DNA of 64,000 nucleotides from JAFDZW01 sp964404255. Its GTDB lineage: Bacteria; Bacteroidota; Ignavibacteria; Palsa-1295. Where the stretch lies: assembly GCA_964404255.1 (NCBI GenBank), contig CAYOJJ010000007.1:1-64000 (forward strand). The letters run 5' to 3'. Shown in pieces: positions 54,643-63,637 of this stretch. Both the position numbers and the translations under genes were made by a program. Each line of letters starts with the position of its first letter. Position 1 is the first letter of the stretch. The notes under the pieces are model-generated. The model made no database searches and had not been told where the DNA came from. It saw only the letters and a program-made list of their open reading frames with translations.

Positions 54643-54918
54643 ATGAGTAGGGTAGTATTAGTACTTTTAGGATTGAGCCTGAGCGCCACAGGGGCGTTGG
54701 CTCAATCGGTGGAAAAACCCCCGGAGAAACCGATACCTTCGGTGAATTCGGCTACTGCTCCTTCTCCAACAAAAAGCAGAATACTGAATAATGATGTTAA
54801 ACGAGAAGAGCTGACAAAAAAATTAGAATTCAGAAAACAGGAATTACATCAATGTCAGCATAAAGACAGGGCTGCCGGTGACCAGCACCAGCGTAGCGAT
54901 GCCCATAAAAAAGAATGA
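54643..54918 (+). CDS. Small secreted hydrophilic protein, unknown
   Basis: 91 residues from the second of two adjacent ATGs (54640 and 54643); AAGGAG at 54631-54636 favours 54643. The frame is open upstream to 54550 but lacks a ribosome site there. A signal peptide (SRVVLVLLGLSLSATGALAQ) precedes a short charged tail rich in K, E, Q and H. No known domain. A terminator follows at 54941-54964. Confidence 0.65.
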   Translation: MSRVVLVLLGLSLSATGALAQSVEKPPEKPIPSVNSATAPSPTKSRILNNDVKREELTKKLEFRKQELHQCQHKDRAAGDQHQRSDAHKKE

Positions 54919-54940
54919 TCGAAGGATCTTAATAAAAAGA

Positions 54941-54972
54941 AAACGCCCGGTTTCCCGGGCGTTTCTGTTTTA
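54941..54972 (+). terminator. Rho-independent terminator after the small secreted protein
   Basis: AAACGCCCGG/CCGGGCGTTT (54941-54950 with 54955-54964), loop TTTC, followed by a T-rich tail. Confidence 0.85.
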
Positions 54973-55269
54973 TTGGGAATAGAGATCCACCATTTGCTCT
55001 GCCAACAAACAATGGGCAATACCCCAATTACCGTATCAATACAATCCTCATCACATTCAATAATCTCACTCATGCGGGACGGACACCCGTGTAACACATA
55101 AGATAGATCACAACCCGGGAGTCATGTCCCGGCACGAGTGAAGATCGTAGCTAATTGGTTGTCAATGTGCTTTTCTCAACTATGCTCTCTGGTAGTATAT
55201 ACATACAATCTTTGTACCAAAGATTTATATAATTTTAAGAAATAGTTTAAAATATTAAAACCCCTTTTC

Positions 55270-55302
55270 TTGCAACCCCTGGCCGATTTTGTCGTAGTTT
55301 TG
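55270..55302 (+). promoter_or_regulatory. Promoter of the two-component operon
   Basis: TTG (55270-55272), 22 bases, then TAGTTTTG (55295-55302), a match to TAnnTTTG. It lies 34 bases before the response regulator ATG. Confidence 0.5.
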
Positions 55303-55336
55303 GTGTGGGTATTTTTTACTACTATCTCGCCGGCGA

Positions 55337-56032
55337 ATGAGAATTTTGGTTATCGAAGATGAAAAGAAAGTAGCTCGGTTTGTCGAGCAGGGACTGCGCG
55401 AAGAAAAGTACGACGTTGATGTTGCATTCGATGGAGAAGAAGGGCTTCAACGCGCATTAGCCGATAGTTACGATCTTGTTATTACCGATCTTATGATGCC
55501 AAAAAAATCCGGGATCGAGGTAATACAGGGTATTCGAGCTGCCGGCAGGGCAGTACCGATCCTCTGCCTGACAGCAAAGACTGCTATTGGCGATAAAGTA
55601 GAGGGCCTCGATGCAGGCGCCGACGATTATCTGACCAAACCCTTTTTATTTGAAGAACTGGCCGCGCGAGTACGGTCGTTACTTCGCCGCTCCGATATCG
55701 AAAAGAAAACCCAGCTTGCTACCCACGATCTTGTTCTCGATACGGTTACCCATACGGCGAAACGGTTGAAATCGGGCTCTACTTCCGAAGAAATAAAGAT
55801 CCCCTTAACGGTAAAAGAGTATGAGTTACTTGAATTCCTGCTCCGCCATAAAGGCAAAGTTATTTCACGATCGGTGATCACCCAAAATGTATGGGGATAT
55901 TCCTTTACGATGGGGTCTAATGTGATCGATGTCTATGTAAAACGTCTTCGTGAAAAGCTCGATGGCACTCGTCCTGAAGAAGAGCGTCTGCTTATCAGCG
56001 AACGAGGCGTTGGGTATGGTATAAAAGAATAA
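55337..56032 (+). CDS. OmpR/PhoB-family response regulator
   Basis: 231 residues. The receiver domain has phospho-acceptor D51 (VITDLMMPKKSG), T79 and K101 (YLTKPF). The winged-helix output domain is at ~130-231 (LTVKEYELLEFLLRHKGK, VIDVYVKRLREKLDG). It binds DNA after phosphorylation by the kinase encoded two genes downstream. The CusR/CopR-like appearance could point to metal sensing, but no metal-specific feature is visible. Confidence 0.95.
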   Translation: MRILVIEDEKKVARFVEQGLREEKYDVDVAFDGEEGLQRALADSYDLVITDLMMPKKSGIEVIQGIRAAGRAVPILCLTAKTAIGDKVEGLDAGADDYLTKPFLFEELAARVRSLLRRSDIEKKTQLATHDLVLDTVTHTAKRLKSGSTSEEIKIPLTVKEYELLEFLLRHKGKVISRSVITQNVWGYSFTMGSNVIDVYVKRLREKLDGTRPEEERLLISERGVGYGIKE

Positions 56033-56044
56033 CTTGTAGGCTCA

Positions 56045-56758
56045 TTGTTTTTTTTGCGCGTCTTTTTTTGGGTTTTGGTCCTTATCATAGTATGCTCTGA
56101 AGCTACTATCGGGCTTGCCCAACAGCGGGATTCTACTTCCTCCGGCGATCCGAATGCTTTCCGGCTATTACTCGCGCCAACGTCCGTCGGTTTACCGGCT
56201 AATCATGGCTCTATTCAGTTAGCTGAATTATCGGTACCCTGTATCAATTATGGTATTATTGACGAGCTTATCGTCCGTGGCGGCATAGCTCCGTTTACGA
56301 TCGACGGACACTTATTATATTTTACCATGGCCGGTCTTGAAGTCTTTAATTATAGCGGGTTTTCAGGTCTCGGAGGGCTTGCCATAACGAGTATGACGGG
56401 TAGCGGCCGCTCGTGGGAAAGTTCGCTCTATGGCTTCGGAGTGCTCGGATATACAAGTCCAGGGATCGGTATCTATGGCGGCTTTGGCGGAGGATATTCA
56501 GCAAGCAGGGAGTCTAATTCTGCTATAGTAATGCTTGGCGCTGTTTTGCCGGTAAGCAGTCATAATGCGGTGGTAACCGAGAATTGGATCATACCCGAAA
56601 GCGGTACTGAAGCAGTGTCTTTAGGAGTCAGGATCTGGGGAAAAGTGCTTTCCGGAGATTTTGGGATCATTGCCATTACCAGAGAACATTCCCTGCAATT
56701 CCAAACGGTTGCGCCCTGGGTATCGTTATCGTATCACTTCGATGCTTCGGACGAGTAA
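56045..56758 (+). CDS. Exported protein between regulator and kinase, unknown
   Basis: 237 residues, starting at TTG 56045 (no ATG fits before the signal peptide FFLRVFFWVLVLIIVCSEA). The mature part has alternating glycine-rich strands (YGFGVLGYTSPGIGIYGGFGGG) and ends in an aromatic strand VSLSYHF, like small outer-membrane beta-barrels. The stop overlaps the kinase ATG (TAATG), so it is translated with it. This suggests a role as an envelope partner or target of the two-component system. Family not recognised. Confidence 0.65.
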   Translation: MFFLRVFFWVLVLIIVCSEATIGLAQQRDSTSSGDPNAFRLLLAPTSVGLPANHGSIQLAELSVPCINYGIIDELIVRGGIAPFTIDGHLLYFTMAGLEVFNYSGFSGLGGLAITSMTGSGRSWESSLYGFGVLGYTSPGIGIYGGFGGGYSASRESNSAIVMLGAVLPVSSHNAVVTENWIIPESGTEAVSLGVRIWGKVLSGDFGIIAITREHSLQFQTVAPWVSLSYHFDASDE

Positions 56759-58362
56759 TGCTTAGAGTTCGGCTGGTATTATGGTATTCGCTATTGGTAG
56801 TACTTACTGTCGCAACAGTGGGGGCTATCCAGTATGTGTTACTGTACCGCTCGCTTACCGAAGAACTCGATACCTCTTTGCTTGAGGATGCCCGCGCTAC
56901 CTTGAGGCTGGTCCAAAGCCGGAGTGCAAAGCAACTGGCGAGAACCTCTGTCGAACCTCACAGTAACTTCGGTCATAATTCGCTTAAAGAACTTGTCGAT
57001 GAAGCGCTTTCCCAGGCTCCGGATACTTTAAAGGGAGATGAACTGACCGATAGGGTATTAACCTACCTTATGAACGAGATGCTGATCGAACTATCCGGTA
57101 AAGATAGTTCGGCATCGGATCCGCTCGATCTTATCGTCGAACGGACTCTGACAAGCCGTCGCAACAATATGGTCGAGATCTTTTCTTTGCCATTCGTCTC
57201 CGATTCGACTTCTGTATTATTTCGGACAAAGAACCTGGGGCAGCAATCGCTGCAAAAAACCTTTAGTGGTACTTTTATTCCTTTGCGCGATTCTGCAGTT
57301 AAATGCGGAAGCAAAACAATGGGCAAGGATGAGGTCCGGGCAGCCTTCTGCGGCTCGAAACATTTTGGTGTGATGGTAGCCTATTCGACCAATGACATCG
57401 ATGCCTCAGTTTCGAGTTTACTGCAAACCTATCTCTTCTTATTACCGGTAGCGCTGATAATCGCCTCGCTTGGCGGACTTCTACTTTCGAAAAAAGCTCT
57501 TCGCCCGATAGAAGAAATAGCCGAGACGGCCCGGGATATAAATGCAAGAAATCTTTCGAATCGTATTCTCATGCCCGATCGCCAGGATAAAGAACTGGCG
57601 CTGCTGGTAACAACGCTCAATACGATGTTCGAGCGATTGGAGAATTCCTTTCAGCGTATCGCCCAATTTTCAAGCGATGCTTCGCATGAACTCAAGACAC
57701 CGTTGGCGATCATGCGAGGGGAGATCGAGCAAATGCAGCGCAAGATAGAATTAACCAAAACGCTCGATCGCGCAGAGGCTGAGCAGTTGCTTTCCAGCAT
57801 GACCGAAGAGGTCAATAGAATGCAGCGTATTGTCGAAGGTCTGCTGTTGCTTGCCAAGGCTGACGATCAGCGGCTTTCACTGGAGCTTGAAGAATTCGAT
57901 CTTAGTGAGTTTCTTTCTTCGATTGCCGAGGATACAGAAATCCTCGCTGCCGATAAAGGACTGGAGTTTGTTTCCGATATTTTGGCCGGGCCGGTTCTCG
58001 TTCGAGCCGATAAAACCAAGTTCTATCAGGTACTGATGAATCTTGTCGATAATGCCTTGAAATATACTCCGGCCCCGGGGACGATAACGATGTATTTGTA
58101 TCGGAAGCACAATGCCGTCGTCTTCGGAGTAAAGGATACGGGTAAGGGAATAGCGCCGGAAGATCAGGAAAAGATTTTCCAACGGTTCTTTCGTACCGAA
58201 GAGGCCCGCTCGCACCGTGGGGCAGAGTATGTTGCCAGATCGCTTGGGCTTGGGCTCGCCATTGTAAAATCGATCGTGGAAGCCCATGGGGGAACGATCA
58301 CCGTTGAAAGTGCTCTTGATAAAGGAGCCAATTTTATTATTACACTTCCCGCTACCGCTTAG
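56758..58362 (+). CDS. Sensor histidine kinase (HAMP, HisKA, HATPase)
   Basis: 534 residues. A first membrane helix (~10-30), a ~190-residue periplasmic sensor domain, a second helix (~222-245), and a HAMP linker. The H-box FSSDASHELKTPLAIM has phospho-acceptor H310. N-box LMNLVDNALKYTP, G1 KDTGKGIAPED, F-box FQRFFR and G2 GLGLAIVKSIVEAHGG are all present. It phosphorylates the regulator encoded at 55337. The periplasmic domain shows no known ligand motif, so the signal is unknown. Confidence 0.95.
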   Translation: MLRVRLVLWYSLLVVLTVATVGAIQYVLLYRSLTEELDTSLLEDARATLRLVQSRSAKQLARTSVEPHSNFGHNSLKELVDEALSQAPDTLKGDELTDRVLTYLMNEMLIELSGKDSSASDPLDLIVERTLTSRRNNMVEIFSLPFVSDSTSVLFRTKNLGQQSLQKTFSGTFIPLRDSAVKCGSKTMGKDEVRAAFCGSKHFGVMVAYSTNDIDASVSSLLQTYLFLLPVALIIASLGGLLLSKKALRPIEEIAETARDINARNLSNRILMPDRQDKELALLVTTLNTMFERLENSFQRIAQFSSDASHELKTPLAIMRGEIEQMQRKIELTKTLDRAEAEQLLSSMTEEVNRMQRIVEGLLLLAKADDQRLSLELEEFDLSEFLSSIAEDTEILAADKGLEFVSDILAGPVLVRADKTKFYQVLMNLVDNALKYTPAPGTITMYLYRKHNAVVFGVKDTGKGIAPEDQEKIFQRFFRTEEARSHRGAEYVARSLGLGLAIVKSIVEAHGGTITVESALDKGANFIITLPATA

Positions 58363-58417
58363 TCCTGGAATTGTCGTTATCTAAGGTAATTTGCTACTAT
58401 AATACTAAAAAAGAAAA

Positions 58418-58446
58418 GCGGATACGCATATCAATAGCGTATCCGC
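58418..58446. repeat. Perfect 10-bp inverted repeat, possible terminator
   Basis: GCGGATACGC/GCGTATCCGC with a 9-base loop, 55 bases after the kinase stop. A T-rich run is present only on the minus-strand side, so it may be a weak terminator of the plus-strand operon or a different structure. Confidence 0.5.
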
Positions 58447-58581
58447 CCCCTGAGATTCATCCGGCAACCACACACACGACAAACGGTTACCGTACTCATC
58501 ACAAAACTACTACGACGGATCTCAACCCCCTATAGTAAAATTGAACTAATACCTACTTTTAAATTCTAATACAAAAATACA

Positions 58582-58617
58582 AAAAAAATGGACTCCCGTA
58601 CGAGAGTCCATTTTTTT
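58582..58617. terminator. Bidirectional Rho-independent terminator
   Basis: AAAAAAATGGACTC / GAGTCCATTTTTTT around a short loop, 17 bases beyond the stop of the long repeat-protein gene on the minus strand; T tracts on both sides. Confidence 0.9.
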
Positions 58618-58633
58618 GCTATAAATTCTCAGC

Positions 58634-61600
58634 TTAGAAAGTAACTTCGGCGCTTTCCACTCTGGCTACCCACCTGACGGTCTCGCTTGTGCCGCCGTTA
58701 TTCTGGAATTGCACGTCTAATTCATTGCTGGCTGTACCAACGACCCGGACATTCCATCCCGTCGGTTCTGCACTGGTCAAATTGATGACAGTTGCTCCGG
58801 CGGCGATAGTTACCGTACCGCCATTATTGATAGCAACGCCGGTGATCTCCCAGCCACCGAAGTTTCCTCCGCCTGTTGCCTTGGCAACAACGGTGATATG
58901 GAAACTGTGAGCAGCATTAGCCGGCATGGTGATCTTGGCAGATCCGCCATCGAGAAACATCGAAGACCAGGTACCGGAGTTATCGTTAACGGAATTGCGA
59001 ACGGTCAGTACCGAAGTCTGAGCATCGCCATTGGAAGCAAATGAACCACTGGCCTGAGCCATCTGTCCGTAATTCGAGGCCGTTGCATTTCTTCCACCGG
59101 GGATCATTGCATAAGAACCGGAAGCAGTATTATTGAATCCACCACTAACAACACTATAGCCTCCTTGTGCTTTATTGGTACCTCCACCGGCAACAACATT
59201 ATAACCTGGGGCTGATGCATTAGGAGTAGCGAGATTGGAATTACCGCCGCCAACGACGTTGTACCCCGAGCCATTAGTGGAAGTACCATTGGCTTGATTA
59301 CTTACACCGCCGGCAATGACATTCGCACCAGAAGTCGTGCCGCTACCGCCCTGGGCGCTATTCGTATAACCACCGACGATCACATTGAAGCCACCCCAAT
59401 CGGCTGCGCCGCCGGATGCATTATTGTTTTGTCCGCCTACCACGATATTATATCCGGAAGGAGCACCGGAGGATGTCGTATTACCACTTGCAGTATTGGC
59501 GATACCACCACCGATAAAATTAGCGCCGGAAAAATTACCCGAACTTCCATTGGCATGATTACTCAGGCCGCCGGTAACGGTATTGTAGCCACTATTGGAA
59601 GATGAACTTCCACCTAAAGCAGTATTACCACTACCGCCGGCTACAGTATTAAAGCCGGTGCCATCGGCAGTACCACCGTTGGCCTGGTTACTTACACCAC
59701 CGCCAATACTATTATAGCCGGTATTATTATTTGCCGAGCCTGATGCATGGTTGTTCTGTCCGCCGGAGATAGTATTTGCTCCTGAATTATTTCCATCGGA
59801 GCCGTTGGCAATATTATTAAAACCTCCTCCGATGGTATTAAGGCCAGAGTTTATACCATTGCCGCCATTCGCCTGACTGGTATAGGCAGAGCCAATTTGA
59901 TTGAAGCCGGAGAAGGTGCCAGCTCCGCCGTTGGCATGGTTACTATATCCTCCGACTACGGCATTCATACCGGACCAATCGGCACTACCACCATTAGCAG
60001 TATTACCATAACCGCCGCTGACGACATTAGCACCACTTGGGGTAGTAGTAGAAGAACCACCATTAGCACTATTATTCAAGCCACCGGCAATGGTATTGGC
60101 GCCGCTCACAATACCCGAACCACCATTGGCATGATTATTTTGACCACCGGAAACAGTGTTTGAACCGCTGTTTGAAGACGAACTTCCACCCAGAGCAGTA
60201 TTACCAAGACCACCGGCAACAGAATTATAACCGGTACCATCGGCAGTACCGCCGTTAGCCAGGTTATTTATACCTCCTCCAATACTATTCCCACCGCTAT
60301 TATTATTTGCAGAACCTGCGGCATGATTATTCTCTCCGCCCGAAACAGTATTAAGCCCGGAATTATTTCCATCACTTCCGGTGGCAATATTATTGAAGCC
60401 TCCGCCGATCATATTAAGACCGGAAAGAGAGCCCGTTCCACCATCGGCATGATTAAAGTATCCGGTTCCGATATGATTAAACCCCGAAAAGGACCCGGTA
60501 TTACCGGTAGCAGTACCGGAATAGCCACCGCTTATCGTGTTGAAGCCAGACCAATCGCCGCTATTGGCATTTGCATTATTATTAAACCCACCGGCGATCA
60601 CATTGCCTCCACTCGGAGTAACAGTAGAAGAACCACCGTTGGCAGTGTTATTACCGCCGCCGCTAATAGTATTTACACCAGCCACTATTCCGGAACCGCC
60701 GTTGGCATGGTTGTTTTGTCCTCCACTAATGGTATTGCCTCCTCCGGTTGAAGCATTACTGCCCCCGAGAGCGGTATTACCAGTACCACCGGCAACAGTA
60801 TTGAATCCCGTACCATCGGCCGCTCCGCCGTTAGCCTGATTATTATTTCCTCCACCAATACTATTATAGCCGGTATTATTATTGGCCGTCCCCGAGGCAC
60901 GGTTGCTCTGGCCGCCACTAATCGTATTCCCACCTGAATTGTTGCCATCGGAGCCATTGGCAATCTGATTAAATCCGCCACCGATAGTATTTAAGCCCGA
61001 GAAGGATCCTATTCCACCATTTGCCTGGCTGATATAGCCAAGACCAATATGATTAAAGCCCGACATGCTACCGGTATTTCCATTGGCAGAATTAAGATAT
61101 CCTCCTCCAATGACATTCAATCCGGACCAATCGCCGCTATTTCCACTTGCAGAATTTATATAGCCACCACCAATTACATTGGCTCCGCTTGGAGTAGAAG
61201 TAGAAGAACCACCATTGGCAGTATTACTTGCACCGCCGGAGATTACATTGAGACCACCAACGATTCCCGAACCACCATTAGCATGATTGCCTTGACCACC
61301 TGCTACCGTATTTGCACCACCTAAGGAGGTGGTACTTCCTCCTAATGCAGTATTGGAGTTGCCGCCGCCAACAGTATTATAGCCGGCACTCGTGGCCGTA
61401 CCGCCATTGGCCTGGTTACCGCTACCACCGGCAACAGTATTATATCCAGTTGCATCTGCAGAACCGCCATTGGCCTGATTTCCACCGCCACCGGCAACAG
61501 TATTATAACCTGTATTATTATTGGCACTACCGGAGGCACGGTTGGCTTGACCACCGGCAATAGTATTCGCACCTGAGCTATTTCCATCGGAGCCGGAAGC

Positions 61601-63433
61601 AATATTATTATAACCACCGCTTATGCTATTGTATCCGGAAAGATTCCCATTACCACCATTAGCAGTATGCTGCCAACCTCCACTGATATGGTTGCCGCCG
61701 GAATTAATACCAGCACTACCATTGGCATTATTGAACATACCACCGCCGACACTATTCATACCGGACCAATCGCCAGCGCCGCCATTAGCAGTGTTTCCAT
61801 ACCCGCCAGCAATGGTATTGATACCACTTGGAGATGACGCAGAAGTACCGCCATTAGCATTATTGCTATATCCACCGGAAACTACATTGACGCCGCTGAG
61901 TGCACCTGAATTACCATTAGCATGGTTACCCTGGCCACCACCTATCGTATTTTGTCCGCCTAAATTATTAGTACTGCCGCCAAGAGCCGTATTATTGCTG
62001 CCGCCTGCTACCGTATTATAACCGGTATTATCTGCGCTACCGCCATTGCTATTATTACTTTGGCCACCGCCGACCGTATTAAATCCGGTGCTATTATTGG
62101 CTGAACCGTTGGCATTATTACCTTGACCGCCACCGATATGATTTAATCCCGAGCCGCTGCCGGCGTTACCATTGGCATTATTTGCATAGCCTCCGGAAAT
62201 GCTATTGTATCCGGAGAGATTGCCTGCCCCTCCGTTGGCATTAGATAGCCAACCGGCGCTTACATGATTTCCCCCTGAATTGTAGCCATCTCCACCATTA
62301 GCATTATTGAACGAACCGCCGCTGATCGAGTTATTGCCAGACCAATCGCCAGAACCAGAATGGGCGTTATTAACATACCCACCAGCGATAACATTGGCGC
62401 CAATAATTCCGGTAGATGTGGTTAGGCTGCCTCCACTGGCATTATTATTATAACCACCGGAAATAGTATTCGCACCAGATACGTTGCTTCCGGTACCACC
62501 GGCCGCATTATTACCGGTTCCACCACCGACGGTATTAGCACCTGATCCCGAAAAAGCATTGCCGGTCGCATTGTTATTCGTACCGCCGGCGATCGTATTA
62601 CCATTGGTTGAATTTCCGGTGCCAGCGCTGGCATTGTTATTCGAGCCGCCTCCGACAACATTCCAGCCAGAAGGGGAGCCGGTATTTCCATTCGCATTAT
62701 TATTACTACCTCCGACTACGACATTGAAGCCCGAGCCATTTCCGGTGTTGCCGTTGGCATGATTGCCAGAACCGCCACCCACAAAGTTCATTCCCGAGGA
62801 GCCGCCGGTATTACCATTAGCGGTATTGAAGTAACCACCAACGATCACATTCAGACCCGACTGTGGAGCCCCGGAAGGATCGGCAGCACTGTTAATAGTA
62901 TTGCTGGCGCCACCACCGATAAAGTTCACATCGGCAAAATTCGCGTTTATACCGGTGATCGTAGAATTTACCGCAGAGCCAATAAAATTACAGTTACCAC
63001 CGTTAATACTACTGCTAATGCCATTACCTATAAAATTGCCGATTAGTCCCGTGCCGATCAAGCTTGTAGAGCCGCCATAGATATTTGCTGCCCCTCCGCC
63101 GCCGCCCGGTTCGATACGGATAGCGCGAACACCATTTGTGATAATACTAATCGGCGCAAGGGTAGTACCGGCCGTTGTGCCAAGAAGATTATTGGTACCA
63201 TCGATGCCGGAAAGAGCATTTCCTTGTGTAAGCCAGGCCGTAGTGCCAAGGCTTGTGGTTGTCAGAATGGTGCCTCCACCCGGCGGGAAAATGAAGTTAT
63301 CCAGGACATTGGTGGTTTGTCCTGTAAGAATTGTGTAGTGACCTGCTCCATCATCTACCTGCATTTTATGCTGGGCAAACAAAGGGGTGGCTATTACGGA
63401 AATAGCGAATAAGCTACCAAATAGGTATTTCAT
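58634..63433 (-). CDS. Giant secreted repeat protein with 21-residue units
   Basis: 1599 residues from the ATG at 63433 (MKYLFGSLFAISVIATPLFAQ, a signal peptide); the frame is open 17 codons upstream. After ~200 residues with an N-terminal domain come about 60 units of ~21 residues with the core N(x)(I/V)xGGxxNxAxG and a variable SG(x) end, a YadA/Hep-Hag-like pattern. Nine units form a higher-order repeat of 576 nt, repeated five times. The C-terminus (YSVVSGGFNNTASG, YAMIPGGRNATASNYGQ, GTWSSMFLDGG, then a ~90-residue beta domain ending WVARVESAEVTF) resembles domains that cap bacterial repeat fibres. No membrane anchor is seen. Probably a long surface or released fibre. Confidence 0.75.
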   Translation of the reverse strand: MKYLFGSLFAISVIATPLFAQHKMQVDDGAGHYTILTGQTTNVLDNFIFPPGGGTILTTTSLGTTAWLTQGNALSGIDGTNNLLGTTAGTTLAPISIITNGVRAIRIEPGGGGGAANIYGGSTSLIGTGLIGNFIGNGISSSINGGNCNFIGSAVNSTITGINANFADVNFIGGGASNTINSAADPSGAPQSGLNVIVGGYFNTANGNTGGSSGMNFVGGGSGNHANGNTGNGSGFNVVVGGSNNNANGNTGSPSGWNVVGGGSNNNASAGTGNSTNGNTIAGGTNNNATGNAFSGSGANTVGGGTGNNAAGGTGSNVSGANTISGGYNNNASGGSLTTSTGIIGANVIAGGYVNNAHSGSGDWSGNNSISGGSFNNANGGDGYNSGGNHVSAGWLSNANGGAGNLSGYNSISGGYANNANGNAGSGSGLNHIGGGQGNNANGSANNSTGFNTVGGGQSNNSNGGSADNTGYNTVAGGSNNTALGGSTNNLGGQNTIGGGQGNHANGNSGALSGVNVVSGGYSNNANGGTSASSPSGINTIAGGYGNTANGGAGDWSGMNSVGGGMFNNANGSAGINSGGNHISGGWQHTANGGNGNLSGYNSISGGYNNIASGSDGNSSGANTIAGGQANRASGSANNNTGYNTVAGGGGNQANGGSADATGYNTVAGGSGNQANGGTATSAGYNTVGGGNSNTALGGSTTSLGGANTVAGGQGNHANGGSGIVGGLNVISGGASNTANGGSSTSTPSGANVIGGGYINSASGNSGDWSGLNVIGGGYLNSANGNTGSMSGFNHIGLGYISQANGGIGSFSGLNTIGGGFNQIANGSDGNNSGGNTISGGQSNRASGTANNNTGYNSIGGGNNNQANGGAADGTGFNTVAGGTGNTALGGSNASTGGGNTISGGQNNHANGGSGIVAGVNTISGGGNNTANGGSSTVTPSGGNVIAGGFNNNANANSGDWSGFNTISGGYSGTATGNTGSFSGFNHIGTGYFNHADGGTGSLSGLNMIGGGFNNIATGSDGNNSGLNTVSGGENNHAAGSANNNSGGNSIGGGINNLANGGTADGTGYNSVAGGLGNTALGGSSSSNSGSNTVSGGQNNHANGGSGIVSGANTIAGGLNNSANGGSSTTTPSGANVVSGGYGNTANGGSADWSGMNAVVGGYSNHANGGAGTFSGFNQIGSAYTSQANGGNGINSGLNTIGGGFNNIANGSDGNNSGANTISGGQNNHASGSANNNTGYNSIGGGVSNQANGGTADGTGFNTVAGGSGNTALGGSSSSNSGYNTVTGGLSNHANGSSGNFSGANFIGGGIANTASGNTTSSGAPSGYNIVVGGQNNNASGGAADWGGFNVIVGGYTNSAQGGSGTTSGANVIAGGVSNQANGTSTNGSGYNVVGGGNSNLATPNASAPGYNVVAGGGTNKAQGGYSVVSGGFNNTASGSYAMIPGGRNATASNYGQMAQASGSFASNGDAQTSVLTVRNSVNDNSGTWSSMFLDGGSAKITMPANAAHSFHITVVAKATGGGNFGGWEITGVAINNGGTVTIAAGATVINLTSAEPTGWNVRVVGTASNELDVQFQNNGGTSETVRWVARVESAEVTF
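59396..62347 (-). repeat. Higher-order 576-nt repeat inside the giant repeat gene
   Basis: The marker CCAATC (from the codons for DWSG or DWGG) recurs at 59396, 59975, 60551, 61127, 61766 and 62342. The intervals are 579, 576, 576, 639 and 576 bases. 576 nt is 192 codons, nine units of about 21 residues in a fixed order; 639 is one extra unit of 63 nt. The whole array of units extends from about 59100 to 62830. Confidence 0.85.
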
Positions 63434-63481
63434 TGGGGAATGACTGGTAAAATAAAAAATACTGCTCAGAACGTAACGGCG

Positions 63482-63489
63482 CAAATATA
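63482..63489 (-). promoter_or_regulatory. Probable -7 element of the giant repeat gene
   Basis: TATATTTG on the minus strand, 48 bases before the ATG at 63433. TTTG at 63505-63502 is too close (12 bases) to be a normal -33 element. Confidence 0.45.
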
Positions 63490-63550
63490 CGGGAAAAAGA
63501 GCAAAGTTAAGGGAGAAGGGTATATCGATATACTATTACGTTATAAAATA

Positions 63551-63578
63551 AAAAAACCGGCGTAAAGGCCGGTTTTTT
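63551..63578. terminator. Rho-independent terminator of the downstream-edge gene
   Basis: AAAAAACCGGC/GCCGGTTTTTT with a 6-base loop; it serves the minus-strand gene ending at 63638 and separates it from the giant repeat gene. Confidence 0.88.
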
Positions 63579-63637
63579 CGATCATTAGTAAAACTAAGAT
63601 CGTTCCTGTGATCCCGTGGCAGGGATCGCAACTTATA

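Larger units (their letters stand above)
54919..55336. other. Intergenic region before the two-component operon
   Basis: 418 bases: a terminator at 54941-54964, then no convincing gene. A short inverted repeat CGGGAGTCATGTCCCG lies near 55124, followed by an A/T-rich stretch and the promoter of the response regulator (55270-55302). The minus-strand frame 54855-55097 crosses the terminator and is not believed. Confidence 0.6.

Noticed and set aside
54855..55097. 80-codon minus-strand frame after the small secreted gene
   Set aside because: It runs through a strong terminator hairpin and overlaps the end of a better-supported gene; composition is unlike its neighbours.
59100..62830. Regular 63-nt repeats that could be mistaken for a CRISPR or minisatellite
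   Set aside because: The units are in frame, vary at third positions and translate to a continuous repeat protein with signal peptide and C-terminal domain; there are no constant repeats with unique spacers and no cas genes.
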